Shown: in pieces, positions 7,688-17,330 of the stretch | How the letters are laid out: each line of letters opens with the position of its first letter | How positions within the stretch are numbered: position 1 is the stretch's first letter | Source: UBA4416 sp040386075 | GTDB taxonomy: Bacteria; Bacteroidota; Bacteroidia; B-17B0; Aurantibacillaceae | Assembly (NCBI GenBank): GCA_040386075.1 | Contig: JAZKGE010000019.1 | Span: 248,001 to 312,000 of the forward strand | Direction of reading: 5' to 3' | Length of the DNA: 64,000 nt | The notes under the pieces: generated by a model | What the model saw: the letters and a program-made list of their open reading frames with translations, nothing else | Database searches by the model: none | What the model was told of the DNA's origin: nothing | Translations under genes and position numbers: made by a program

Positions 7688-10600
7688 ATGAATGATATGA
7701 AAATGAACTCTACAAAATTATTGATTGCCTTTTGCTTTAGCAGCATGTTTTCATTAAGAGCACAGCAAGCTATTAATCACGATGATCACAACCATGAGCA
7801 TATTGATGAATTTCATTTGCCTTTGGATTTTGATAAGGACTCGTTAGAAGGTTTTGATGAGGCGGCTGCCTGGAAAGAAGCACAATCAAGTACAGAAAAT
7901 GAAATACTTCAGAAACGTGTACTAGCAGTTTTAAAAAGAAATTATATTGATTTTAAGTATGGTTTTTCTAAAACAGCACCTTTGCCTGAGGTTCAGGGCC
8001 CGTGTTCTAATCCTGGTTTTGAAACCGGCACTACTGCTGGTTGGACAACCAGTCAGTCTCCAAATAATAACTCATTAACTATGCTTGCCTGGTCAAATTT
8101 AACAAATACACAGGCAAATGTTGTAGGAACAGGCTTCGATCCTAACGTTTCAGCTTTGCCAACAGTTCCCGCCGGGGGGGGTAACTTTGCGCTACGCTTA
8201 GGCCCAACTGGCTATACTACGGGAGGAAATTCATACCGTGCATCACAAACATTTACGGTAACTGCTGCAAACTCTGTATTTATATATAAGTATGCTGTTG
8301 TTTTAAATAACTCTTCACCTCACTCTTGTTCACAACAACCTTTCTTCAACATTCGTTTTGAAGATTGCAATAATAATAACATACCATGTGGAGCATATAA
8401 TGTTACCGCAATAGGTTCTTCATGTGCGAATGGAGATCCTAACTTTGCCACTGCCATAAATGCATCTGGTAATTCATGGAGTTATTTAACCTGGCAAACA
8501 CGTGCTTTTGATTTAACCAGTTATATTGGTCAATGCGTTAATGTTGAGTTTACGGTTGGTGGTTGTGTTACCAGCCAGGGGGCTCATGGTGGTTATGCTT
8601 ATATTGATGCTAACTGTAGCCCAATGACCTTAAATTTAAATGGAACAGATATTCCGATTGGACAAACAAATAGCTCGATTTGTGGGGCAAGTACAAGCAA
8701 TACATTATGCGCGCCTCCCGGATTTACCTATAACTGGACGGGACCTGGAATTACCGGACAGACCGGGCAGTGTGTCAATACAAACGCCAACGGTACCTTT
8801 TCAGTTACCTTAGGTATTGCTGGATCTACCTGTGCCTTTAATCCTGTTTTATATTCAACATTTAATGCAGCGCCTAATCCTACGGTTACATCTTCTTTAA
8901 CACAGCCTGTTTGTGCTTTACCTGCAGGGTCGGCAACTATTTCAGCCGTCGGTGGTACGGGAGCATATACTTATTCGTGGACTCCTGCCGCACCATCTTC
9001 CTCTGTTAATACAAATTTGCCTACCAGCTCTGCGTATACAGTAACAGCAACTGATGCAATGGGATGCTTTGGAACTACTTCGTTTTCGATTGATCCCTAT
9101 CCACCAGCACCCTCTTACACATTAGCTGTAGATCCAAGTTATGTATTATCATGTGCATCGCCTAGTACAACTATTACTTTTGCACCCACAAATACAAATA
9201 CCATCAATCAGTGGGATGGTCCCACAGGAGTAATAACAGGAACTAATGTTGTAGCTACTGCACCGGGAGTTTATACATATACAACAATCAATACAGTTAG
9301 TACCTGTTCCCTAACTGGAAGTATAAATATTACCGGGTCAATAAATCCTCCGGTGGTAACATCTACGGTTACTCAGGCAAGTTGCGCATCTCCTGTAGGT
9401 AGCGCAAGCGTTAGTGTTGCAAGCGGTACTGCGCCTTTCACGTATTCCTGGTCGCCGGGAACAGTATTTGCACCAACTGGTACTGTTAATGCAAATTTAC
9501 CTCCCGGAACCGATTATACTGTGTCTGTTACAGATGATTTAGGTTGTAGTGCTTTAACCACATTTACGATCAATCCCTTTTCAGGAAATCCATCGTATAC
9601 ATTAACTAATAATCCCGGATTAGCAATTACATGTGCTTCGCCTAATACTACTTTAACGTTTGTTCCAACTAATACAAATACAAGTACATCCTGGAGTGGT
9701 CCTGCAGGAGTTATTACAGGTACAACAACTGTAGTTACGGCTACTGCAGCAGGAACTTATTCTTATGTAGCACTTAATACCGTAAGTACATGTTCAGCTT
9801 CCGGAACCTTCGTTATAACGGCAGATACTATAGTGCCGGTTGCTACTCCCGGATTTAGCTGTAATGTTAATACATTCAGTTTAAATGCAACATCAACGCC
9901 AGGTATTGAACTTGATTGGGTCGCACCTTCAACGCCAACTGTTTCTATTGGTAACCCTGCTACTTCAACAGCAATAGGTATATATACGTTAACGGCATAT
10001 GACCCTAATAACGGCTGCATTCAAACATATACCGTACTTACATCTGTACCGCCAATTAGTATTGTGACCTCTCCGACAACTAATGTGTTAACGTGTACGA
10101 CAAATACTATTATGGCAACTACATCTCCAGCTTCGACGTCAAGTTTAGTTGTTACCTGGAATAATGGTGTAACTACGTCTACCGTTAATCCTTATCCGAT
10201 TACAGCGAGTGGAACATATACTACGATGGTTCAAGTTGTAGGTGGATGTTCAAGCCAATCTGTAATTACAGTTAGTACAAATACAGCTGTTAACGTTAGT
10301 ATTATTCCATCATCAACAATAATTTCATGTGCAACCGGCTCAGTTAATTTAACCGCTGTGAGTTCAGTGGGCGGCCCTTATGTGTATGGCTGGACCAATA
10401 GCATTCCAACCTACACAGGAACTCAATTCCCTGTATCAAGTATTGGTAATTATACAGTTGTGGCGCTAAATACAGCTAATGGTTGTACGGCAACTGCCAC
10501 TCAATATATAACGATGGAGTCTATCAACGCTTCGTTTGTTGCCGATTTATACCAGGGAAACTTGCCTTTGCCTGTATCTTTTACAAATACAAGCATCTGG

Positions 10601-11056
10601 GTTAATCCTACAGGAACAAATTACAGTTGGAATTTTGGAGATGGCGGTAGCTTAGCGTCAAATGATACAACTGTTTCTCATCTTTTTAATACTGAGGGAA
10701 CTTTCCCGGTAATACTAACTGCCACAAATGGTTTCTGTACAGATACAGCAATGCGATACATTAAAGTAGATCTGATTTCATTATTTGAAGTACCAAATGT
10801 ATTTACACCTAATGGTGATGGTAGCAATGACGTATTTACATTCCGTGCCCTCAATATGGGCGAAATTACTGTTACTGTTTTTGACCGTTGGGGATTAAAA
10901 ATGTTTGAAGCCACTGACACAGGAAATGTTAGATGGGATGGAAAAAATAAATCAGGTAAAACAGTAACGGATGGCACTTATTTTTACATTCTTACAGCTA
11001 CTGGTTTAGATGGCGTTGAATATAGTAAGCAAGGAACAATAAACGTGTTTCAATAG
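7688..11056 (+). CDS. Type IX-secreted multi-repeat surface protein with CHU_C (gliding-motility type) C-terminus
   Basis: 1122 residues. A signal peptide ends about residue 25, followed by a His/Asp-rich stretch (seven His between residues 29 and 44). The middle is Thr/Ser/Pro rich, with Cys-containing immunoglobulin-like repeats; a block of about 150 residues is duplicated (YSWTPAAP...SCASPSTTITF and YSWSPGTV...TCASPNTTLTF). A PKD-like module follows (YSWNFGDGGS, near residue 980), then the CHU_C domain beginning VPNVFTPNGDGSNDVF and ending in the FDRWG and TDGTYFYIL patterns. CHU_C is the type B sorting domain for secretion by the type IX system. Probably a large cell-surface or released protein, monocistronic, ending in a strong terminator. 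Confidence 0.88.
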   Translation: MNDMKMNSTKLLIAFCFSSMFSLRAQQAINHDDHNHEHIDEFHLPLDFDKDSLEGFDEAAAWKEAQSSTENEILQKRVLAVLKRNYIDFKYGFSKTAPLPEVQGPCSNPGFETGTTAGWTTSQSPNNNSLTMLAWSNLTNTQANVVGTGFDPNVSALPTVPAGGGNFALRLGPTGYTTGGNSYRASQTFTVTAANSVFIYKYAVVLNNSSPHSCSQQPFFNIRFEDCNNNNIPCGAYNVTAIGSSCANGDPNFATAINASGNSWSYLTWQTRAFDLTSYIGQCVNVEFTVGGCVTSQGAHGGYAYIDANCSPMTLNLNGTDIPIGQTNSSICGASTSNTLCAPPGFTYNWTGPGITGQTGQCVNTNANGTFSVTLGIAGSTCAFNPVLYSTFNAAPNPTVTSSLTQPVCALPAGSATISAVGGTGAYTYSWTPAAPSSSVNTNLPTSSAYTVTATDAMGCFGTTSFSIDPYPPAPSYTLAVDPSYVLSCASPSTTITFAPTNTNTINQWDGPTGVITGTNVVATAPGVYTYTTINTVSTCSLTGSINITGSINPPVVTSTVTQASCASPVGSASVSVASGTAPFTYSWSPGTVFAPTGTVNANLPPGTDYTVSVTDDLGCSALTTFTINPFSGNPSYTLTNNPGLAITCASPNTTLTFVPTNTNTSTSWSGPAGVITGTTTVVTATAAGTYSYVALNTVSTCSASGTFVITADTIVPVATPGFSCNVNTFSLNATSTPGIELDWVAPSTPTVSIGNPATSTAIGIYTLTAYDPNNGCIQTYTVLTSVPPISIVTSPTTNVLTCTTNTIMATTSPASTSSLVVTWNNGVTTSTVNPYPITASGTYTTMVQVVGGCSSQSVITVSTNTAVNVSIIPSSTIISCATGSVNLTAVSSVGGPYVYGWTNSIPTYTGTQFPVSSIGNYTVVALNTANGCTATATQYITMESINASFVADLYQGNLPLPVSFTNTSIWVNPTGTNYSWNFGDGGSLASNDTTVSHLFNTEGTFPVILTATNGFCTDTAMRYIKVDLISLFEVPNVFTPNGDGSNDVFTFRALNMGEITVTVFDRWGLKMFEATDTGNVRWDGKNKSGKTVTDGTYFYILTATGLDGVEYSKQGTINVFQ

Positions 11057-11073
11057 AAGATCAAAACCAAACT

Positions 11074-11109
11074 AAAAAAGGCATCCGTTAATTAACGGAT
11101 GCCTTTTTT
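11074..11109. terminator. Bidirectional intrinsic terminator
   Basis: A perfect 36-bp palindrome consists of A6, GGCATCCG, TTAATTAA centre, CGGATGCC and T6. It serves the CHU_C protein gene on the plus strand (stop at 11056) and folC on the minus strand (stop at 11124), which converge here. Confidence 0.92.
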
Positions 11110-11123
11110 ATGATTTTTACTTT

Positions 11124-12410
11124 CTATAAAATATCAGCTACAGTAAAAGTACTTCCACCTACAAATATTAGATCATTACTTTTAGCATTTTTTTTTGCCG
11201 AAGATAATGCTTCAGCCACTGTTTTGAATGCTTTGCCAGTTAAGCCAATTTGTTTCGCCTGTATGCTTAGCTCTTTTTCATCGAGTGCACGTGGAATGGA
11301 CGCTTTACAGAAATAGTAAACCGCATCCTTTGGAAGGAGTTTAAGTATCTTGGAAATATCTTTGTCATTAACCACACCTAATACAAAATGTAATTTTTTG
11401 TAATCGTAACGTTTCAAATTTTCCAATACTTCTTTAATACCGTCTTCATTATGACCGGTATCTGCAATAATCAATGGTTTAGATTGAAGGACCTGCCATC
11501 TGCCTTGTAAGCCGGTTATTTTTTGAACTTGTTTAAGTGCCGATGTAATATCCCCATCTTCAATGATAAAACCTTTCTGTTTTAATATTTCAATAGTATT
11601 TAATATTCCCATCAGATTTTTAACCTGGTAACTACCCTGAAGATCGAGGTTGTATTGATGATTTGAGTTTGTTTTTTTGTGAAGCAGATCAATGAACAAT
11701 AATTGATCTTTATGGGCGGATGAAATGACCTTGTAGTTTTTATCAGCAAATTCTATTGGTGCTTTTTTATCTTTTGCTTTGTTATTAAAGATAGCAATTA
11801 CTTCAAGTTGAGTTTGGCTTATTACAACAGGAACTTTGGTTTTTATGATGCCGGCTTTTTCTTCAGCAATTAAAGGCAGCGTATTTCCTAATAAATTAAC
11901 GTGATCATAGCTTATGTTGGTAATTAAACAAGCTACAGGAGTAATAACATTGGTTGAGTCCAATCGCCCACCTAATCCTACTTCTATGATTGCCACATCT
12001 ACTTCCTGTTTGGCAAAATAGTCAAAAGCTAAACCTACGGTCCATTCAAAAAAAGAAGGTTCTATGGCCTCAAAATCATGTTGATGATCCTCAACAAATT
12101 TAACCACTTCGGTTTTAGGAATCATTTTTCCGTTGATCTTGATGCGTTCTCTAAAGTCAACTAAATGTGGAGATGTATATAAACCTGTTTTATAGCCTGC
12201 CTGTTGTAATACTGCTGCTAACATGTGAGAAGAAGAGCCCTTCCCATTGGTTCCTGCAACATGCACACATTTTATTTTTTTTTCGGGATTCCCAAGCGCT
12301 TTACAAATAGCAATTGTATTGTTAAGGTCGGCTTTATAAGCAGCCGCACCAACACGTTGATACATGGGAAGTTTTGCAAATAAATAATCAAGGGTTTGCT
12401 GGTAGGTCAT
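11124..12410 (-). CDS. folC: Bifunctional folylpolyglutamate synthase / dihydrofolate synthase
   Basis: A Mur-ligase-family enzyme adding glutamate to dihydropteroate and to folates in the cytoplasm. The 428-residue protein has the family length. The ATP-binding P-loop is VHVAGTNGKGSSSH (about residues 49-62), followed by GLYTSPHLVDFRERI, the metal/ATP segment VGLGGRLDSTN and the C-terminal ligase domain with IADTGHNEDGI. It lies 47 bases downstream of the TonB-like gene and may be the last gene of that operon, an association seen in other Bacteroidota. Shares the terminator at 11074-11109. Confidence 0.96.
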   Translation of the reverse strand: MTYQQTLDYLFAKLPMYQRVGAAAYKADLNNTIAICKALGNPEKKIKCVHVAGTNGKGSSSHMLAAVLQQAGYKTGLYTSPHLVDFRERIKINGKMIPKTEVVKFVEDHQHDFEAIEPSFFEWTVGLAFDYFAKQEVDVAIIEVGLGGRLDSTNVITPVACLITNISYDHVNLLGNTLPLIAEEKAGIIKTKVPVVISQTQLEVIAIFNNKAKDKKAPIEFADKNYKVISSAHKDQLLFIDLLHKKTNSNHQYNLDLQGSYQVKNLMGILNTIEILKQKGFIIEDGDITSALKQVQKITGLQGRWQVLQSKPLIIADTGHNEDGIKEVLENLKRYDYKKLHFVLGVVNDKDISKILKLLPKDAVYYFCKASIPRALDEKELSIQAKQIGLTGKAFKTVAEALSSAKKNAKSNDLIFVGGSTFTVADIL

Positions 12411-12457
12411 GCATCTTTACATATTAAGAATTTATGACTCAGTAAACAATACATGAT

Positions 12458-13312
12458 TTAAAAGCTAAATATAATAGTGATAGTTCCTTTTTGTTCTTCG
12501 AACTCTCCACTTACATTAAAGGTTGTTGCTAAAGCTGCCTGTCGCGCTTTGGCTTTCAACATTGGGCTGCTTGTGGTAGTTCCGCGCCCGTTTGGATCTG
12601 CTTTAATTACTTTACCGGTTTTATCAACTGTAATTTCTACTACTACCTTACCTTCTTCTTTAGTATCTTTAGATAGAACAGGAGGTGTCATAATACTTCT
12701 GCCTGACAAACTAAACCCAAAGCCACCATTACCTGGTCCTTTACCCGGTCCTTTTCCGGGGCCATCGCCACCGCCTTCACCACCGCCGGTTCCGCCAGTA
12801 CCATTGGTATTTGGGTTTCCGTCGGGCCTTCCATCATTTCCTGCATGTCCACTGTTTCCATCACCGCCACCGCCGTTATTGCCTTTATTCTTTTCAAATT
12901 TTTCTTTCAGTAATTCAGCAGCTGTTTTTACTTTAGGTTGCACAGGAATAACAACGGTTTGAGTAGTTGTGTTGTTTTTAGTTTCTGTTTTTGTTATGTT
13001 AATGTCTTCTCCGTTTTCAGAGGTTACAATATCCTCTGCAGTATTTGATGGTGGAGTAGGAACTGCTTCGGTACTTTCAACAACCTTTACCGCATCACCA
13101 ATCCCATTATTCTCAACATTACCCGTACCTTCAATTAAGTTGCCGATATTGAACTCAATACCGCCCCCGCCACCGGCAGTTTCCGGAAATGGAGGATTAG
13201 GTGTAATGATCGTGTAAAATATCAAAAACAATAAAAGCAGAAGGAATATCAATAAGGAAACTCCTAGTGATATTAATCTGTTCTTATTTTCTTCGGCCTG
13301 TGATAAAATCAT
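12458..13312 (-). CDS. TonB-like energy transducer with Gly-rich linker
   Basis: 284 residues. One N-terminal membrane anchor (about residues 14-33) is followed by a long low-complexity periplasmic linker rich in Gly, Asn and Thr (GGGGG at about 47; GPGKGPGKGPGNGG near 190). A short C-terminal domain has the TonB/TolA pattern VVVEITVDKTGKV and ends in IIFSF. With ExbD and ExbB directly upstream this completes a proton-driven energy transducer. The Gly-rich linker replaces the Pro-rich one of enterobacterial TonB. The antisense strand reads as a Pro-rich ORF, which is an artefact. The partner receptor is not identifiable from the window. Confidence 0.82.
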   Translation of the reverse strand: MILSQAEENKNRLISLGVSLLIFLLLLLFLIFYTIITPNPPFPETAGGGGGIEFNIGNLIEGTGNVENNGIGDAVKVVESTEAVPTPPSNTAEDIVTSENGEDINITKTETKNNTTTQTVVIPVQPKVKTAAELLKEKFEKNKGNNGGGGDGNSGHAGNDGRPDGNPNTNGTGGTGGGEGGGDGPGKGPGKGPGNGGFGFSLSGRSIMTPPVLSKDTKEEGKVVVEITVDKTGKVIKADPNGRGTTTSSPMLKAKARQAALATTFNVSGEFEEQKGTITIIFSF

Positions 13313-13315
13313 GTA

Positions 13316-13726
13316 TTATTTTCCGTTGGATGGTTTGGTTGCCCAAACCATTTTGCATTTTAATTTATCTACTATGATCATTACATCTACAGCATCCTGA
13401 ATACTCAGATCTTTGTCCATTTGCAATACAACCGTTGGTTCAGGATTACCATTGATCTTTTCTGTTAATGTAGCTTCTAAAATAGAGTAATCAACTTCTG
13501 TGCCTTCCACAAAATAATGCCTGGAACTGGAAACATCCAAGTGAATTGGTTTTTTATTATTCTCTACAGGTTTGGTTGGCTTGGAGCTAGGAAGATTTAC
13601 TTTAATGGCATTAGGACTCACCATGGTTGATAAGATCAGGAAGAACAGTAACAAAAAGAACATGATGTCGTTTAGTGCCTCTGTGCTTACCTCTGCTTCT
13701 TTATGTGCTTTTTTGCGTAATCCCAT
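13316..13726 (-). CDS. exbD: Biopolymer transport protein ExbD/TolR family
   Basis: 136 residues with one N-terminal transmembrane helix. The family signature is present: a charged N-terminus (KKAHKEAEVSTEALND), then IMFFLLLFFLILSTMV, in which the conserved Asp precedes the helix, then a periplasmic domain with VVLQMDKDLSIQDAVDVM. It forms the proton channel with the ExbB-like protein and drives the TonB-like protein whose gene begins three bases downstream of its stop. Confidence 0.9.
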   Translation of the reverse strand: MGLRKKAHKEAEVSTEALNDIMFFLLLFFLILSTMVSPNAIKVNLPSSKPTKPVENNKKPIHLDVSSSRHYFVEGTEVDYSILEATLTEKINGNPEPTVVLQMDKDLSIQDAVDVMIIVDKLKCKMVWATKPSNGK

Positions 13727-13794
13727 GTTAATAGTTATAAGTGATGAATGATAAGTGTGAGTTACAGAATGAATTCATAACTCATAATTCATAT

Positions 13795-14526
13795 CTATTT
13801 TGAAGGTTCGTTTAACATATCTAAAAACGCCATTTGAGTTTCCTCTATACGATGTGCCAATCTATCGATGCGGGCATTTAACCAGTGATATCCAATAAAA
13901 GCAATAACCCCCACAATTAAACCACCGCAAGAAGAAACCATTTTAACATATAGACCAGACGAAATAACTTCAATTTCTACCGTTTTAGCAACTGATATTT
14001 TATAGAAAATCTCAATAACCCCTATAATTGTTCCAATAAAACCAAACATAGGTGCAATACGGCCAGTGATATTTAATATGCTCATGTTTTTTTCTAAACT
14101 TGATAATTCAACGGATGCGGCTTTATCCATGGCCTCGCGAATTTCAGTCATACTTTGACCTATGCGGGAAATACCCTGTTCTAACATAATTGCTTCAGGG
14201 GTGTTTACGCTTTTGCACATATTGCGGGCATTAGCCAAATTACCGCTGTTGATCATATCTTTAATACTAGCCAATAGAGTAGCATTCTTTTTAGAAGCTT
14301 TGGAAATGGTTAAAAGTCGCTCAACCATTACATAGATAGACACTAATAGCAAAAGCGATAATGGGATCATAATTACCCATGCCTGGGCAATAATATCAAA
14401 CACATGCATTTCGTTGGGAGGAAGCTCTGTAGCTGTTTGTATACCCGTTACCGCCGGTTGTGTTGTTGCAGTATCTACCAAAGTAGCGGCAACAGTGTTA
14501 GTAATCTGAAGAATGAATGACATCAT
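13795..14526 (-). CDS. exbB: MotA/TolQ/ExbB proton channel family protein
   Basis: 243 residues, three transmembrane helices. An N-terminal periplasmic segment precedes the first helix (about 50-70); the conserved cytoplasmic and second/third helix regions include NITGRIAPMFGFIGTIIGVI and SSCGGLIVGVIAFIGYHWLN. It is the pentameric channel component that works with ExbD. The ORF opens with two adjacent ATG codons; either is possible. A 68-base gap separates it from exbD, but the three genes are clearly one unit. Confidence 0.9.
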   Translation of the reverse strand: MMSFILQITNTVAATLVDTATTQPAVTGIQTATELPPNEMHVFDIIAQAWVIMIPLSLLLLVSIYVMVERLLTISKASKKNATLLASIKDMINSGNLANARNMCKSVNTPEAIMLEQGISRIGQSMTEIREAMDKAASVELSSLEKNMSILNITGRIAPMFGFIGTIIGVIEIFYKISVAKTVEIEVISSGLYVKMVSSCGGLIVGVIAFIGYHWLNARIDRLAHRIEETQMAFLDMLNEPSK

Positions 14527-14674
14527 AGAGCTTAAATTTTAATTACACGAAGTTACTTTAGAAATAGACGAGTAAATTAAGCCATAAGTGATGTTTTAAA
14601 CAGATTTGTGTTAGTATAATGATTAGCCAGAAAAAAGATACAGAGAAATTCAAGAAATTGGCATTTCAGTTTTT

Positions 14675-15946
14675 TTATATTCGGATGCCAAAAACAGTAA
14701 TGTCATCTGTTTGTTCGTTAGAGCCCTGCCATTTTGCCAATGTATCTTCTATGATTGTTTTTTGTTCAGACATGGATATACCATTCAGTTTATATATCAT
14801 TTCACGGATATATTTAAAACCAATGCATCTGTCGCGTACCCCGCCAAGCTGGTCTGATAATCCATCAGTTGCTATATATAAGCAATCGCCTTTTTTTAAG
14901 TCAATGCACCTGGTTGTAATATTGAAGTCATCGTTTTGAATAGCTCCGATTGAACATTTGTCTTTTTCTAATAAGATCAATTTTTCATCTCTTATAATAA
15001 ATGCTCGCATTCGGGCCGAAGCATAGGTCAAGGTCATTTGTTCTTTATCGATACAACAAACCATCATGTCTGCGGATTCTGTTAACTTTTTTTCTTTGTT
15101 ATGTTGTGTGATCCGGTTCAATTCATGATTGATCATTTTTAATATCCTGCCAGGATTTTCACCGCAAAAGCGGGTAACTCTCGATAAAATATTTAGTGCC
15201 AAAATGGATATATAAGATGCTGCAATACCGTGCCCGGTACTATCACCAACTACTACCATTAACTTGTTATCCTTTTGCTCTATTTTATAAAAATCGCCAC
15301 TGATTATTTTTTGTGCCTTATAGATTAAAAATGAATCATTCTCCAGTTCCAAACCTTCATTATTACCTAATAACGAACTATGAATATGTTTCGCATATTC
15401 CAGATTCTCCAATAATTCATTATCTATTTTCTTTTTGGCTTGCTTTAATTCTTCTTCTGCCAGTTTTTGTTTTGTGATGTCGTATTCTATACTGATGTGT
15501 TTTGCAGGCTTTCCATCGTGTCCTGATATTGGAGCAATGGTTGCTATTACCCAATAATCACTGCCATCTTTAGCCTTGTTCTTTAGTTCACCTTTCCATA
15601 CTTCACCTCTCATCACTGTATTTTCTATTTCCATAAATACAGCAATTGGTGTATCGGGATGACGGATAATGTGGTGCGAATGGTGTAGCACTTCATCTAA
15701 AGAGTATTTTGAGATTCCACAAAACAATTCATTTGCATGAACAATGTTTCCTTTCAGATCTGTAATGGTTAACAAAGCAGATTGATTTAGAATTTCAATA
15801 TGGGATGCTAACTGGTTAAGAACCTCAATACTCGCAGATGGATTTGTTTCTTTATGAGCGGTTATATTTTGATTGCTATGTGGCAAATCAATAAAATTAT
15901 AAAGCGATTGTCTTTTTGTTGTTAAATATGTGTTTAATGCGGTCAT
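14675..15946 (-). CDS. PAS domain-containing PP2C/SpoIIE-type serine phosphatase
   Basis: 423 residues. A PAS domain covers about residues 50-160 (NELFCGISKYSLDEVL, HHIIRHPDTP, then the PAC-like SIEYDITKQKLAEEE), a coiled-coil linker runs to about 185, and a PP2C/SpoIIE domain fills the rest. The phosphatase motifs SGDFY (Asp218) and VVGDSTGHG (Asp235) hold the metal-binding aspartates, and YIATDGLSDQLGG carries the third. Such proteins dephosphorylate anti-sigma-antagonist type partners in response to a signal sensed by PAS. The sensed ligand and target are not evident; no STAS or RsbW gene is adjacent. Confidence 0.88.
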   Translation of the reverse strand: MTALNTYLTTKRQSLYNFIDLPHSNQNITAHKETNPSASIEVLNQLASHIEILNQSALLTITDLKGNIVHANELFCGISKYSLDEVLHHSHHIIRHPDTPIAVFMEIENTVMRGEVWKGELKNKAKDGSDYWVIATIAPISGHDGKPAKHISIEYDITKQKLAEEELKQAKKKIDNELLENLEYAKHIHSSLLGNNEGLELENDSFLIYKAQKIISGDFYKIEQKDNKLMVVVGDSTGHGIAASYISILALNILSRVTRFCGENPGRILKMINHELNRITQHNKEKKLTESADMMVCCIDKEQMTLTYASARMRAFIIRDEKLILLEKDKCSIGAIQNDDFNITTRCIDLKKGDCLYIATDGLSDQLGGVRDRCIGFKYIREMIYKLNGISMSEQKTIIEDTLAKWQGSNEQTDDITVFGIRI

Positions 15947-16002
15947 GTATTTTCTTTCTTTTTATTTCCTGAATCTTTTTAGTTTTTTAACCTAACAAAA
16001 AG

Positions 16003-17304
16003 CTAGTTAATGAAGATCTTTAAGTATTTCAATACCTGATCTTTTTCGCCGATACTTAAAACACATATCCCATGGTCAGTGTTGTTCAGATCAATGATCA
16101 AGTCTTCATGTTTATTTAGTGTATAAGTTCTATCTAAAACAGTTTCACCTTTTAGGTTAGTTAAATTCACAAATAATTTGTCTATGTTATGGATGCCTGC
16201 TGAGATCTTAAATTTGTTATTGCCCATATTTGTCAAAGCCATATTTTGCATTGATCTTAAAATAGAATAAGTAGCGAGATCTATCACGCTTATATATTTT
16301 TGTATGCTATCAACGCAGCCTGTTGAACTTATTCCTATTAATTTTGTTTTGTATATCCCTGAAGCAGTATAACTGTATGATGGCTCAAAGGCAGACGAGT
16401 TTCCAATGCCATCACCAAAATCCCACTGATAGTTTGAGCAATTAGAAGATTGATTTAGTATCGTATAATTTTGTGATATGCTGGCAACTAAAGTGTCGGG
16501 AGCAACGAATGCAACATTTGGTAAAATTGCAGGAATGATAGAAAAAATGGTATCCGTGAAGTAACAATTATTGTTATCTGGACTTATCTCTAAAGCATAG
16601 TTCCCACTTGATAAATTCTCTAAAGAATCACTGCCGGAGATGTTTAAAGTTGTTTTAATAATTGTGCCACTTGAGTCTTTCCATATATAATTAAAAGAGT
16701 TGTAACCCATTCCTGTTGCTTTGAGTTTACCTCCATTTATAAGCTGGCAAGAAGGCTGCGTTAATTGAGAAATAATAGGCAACTGATAATGTGTAATTGA
16801 TAGGATAAATCTCGACATAGTAGTAGTATCTGATAAATTGAATGCATAAGGTGTATTTAAAATATCGACCGTGGTTCCCGTAATGATATCGGTTAGATTT
16901 ATGCAAGTTCCTTTCGGCATTTCTGAAAAGTCGGTTGCTGTAATTGTAAAGTTTCCGCTAATATGTGTTACAGCTCTGATATTGATCGAAAATGTTTGTG
17001 CTACGGGCTCAATGCCATTGATGGCCATTAATACCGAATTGTATTCTTGTGAAATATGAGGGGCAGGATTTGGACCATATAACTTATAAGAATCAAACTG
17101 ATTATCGAAATCATCAGTTGCACCTTCCTGATAATATATCACAGTTTCATCCAAAGAATTTATTAATCCACTCATTTGCAATCGCATCATGGGAATCGAT
17201 GCAGTTTTTTTGGTAATTACAAAGGAATTACACACTGCTTTATACCCAGATACTATTACCAGCACGGATATAATGGCACATCGGATTAGAGATTTCCTTT
17301 TCAT
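16003..17304 (-). CDS. Secreted PKD-domain protein with type A-like C-terminal tail
   Basis: 433 residues with an N-terminal signal/anchor (about 9-28). A Cys-bearing repeat region lies around residues 185-260. A PKD domain covers roughly residues 270-345 (YQWDFGDGIGNSS; later YSYTASGIYKTKLIG). The final 80 residues (FKISAGIHNIDKLFVNL and LKGETVLDRTYTLN) resemble the type IX sorting domain type A, though less canonical than in the protein at 38373. Likely an extracellular or surface-attached structural protein. It is 26 bases downstream of the next gene and probably co-transcribed with it. Confidence 0.72.
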   Translation of the reverse strand: MKRKSLIRCAIISVLVIVSGYKAVCNSFVITKKTASIPMMRLQMSGLINSLDETVIYYQEGATDDFDNQFDSYKLYGPNPAPHISQEYNSVLMAINGIEPVAQTFSINIRAVTHISGNFTITATDFSEMPKGTCINLTDIITGTTVDILNTPYAFNLSDTTTMSRFILSITHYQLPIISQLTQPSCQLINGGKLKATGMGYNSFNYIWKDSSGTIIKTTLNISGSDSLENLSSGNYALEISPDNNNCYFTDTIFSIIPAILPNVAFVAPDTLVASISQNYTILNQSSNCSNYQWDFGDGIGNSSAFEPSYSYTASGIYKTKLIGISSTGCVDSIQKYISVIDLATYSILRSMQNMALTNMGNNKFKISAGIHNIDKLFVNLTNLKGETVLDRTYTLNKHEDLIIDLNNTDHGICVLSIGEKDQVLKYLKIFIN

Positions 17305-17330
17305 GATCTATTTATTTAAAGCGTAACTAA

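Noticed and set aside
12477..12962. Pro-rich 161-residue ORF on the plus strand
   Set aside because: It is the antisense of the Gly-rich linker of the TonB-like protein; it has no domain, signal or promoter.
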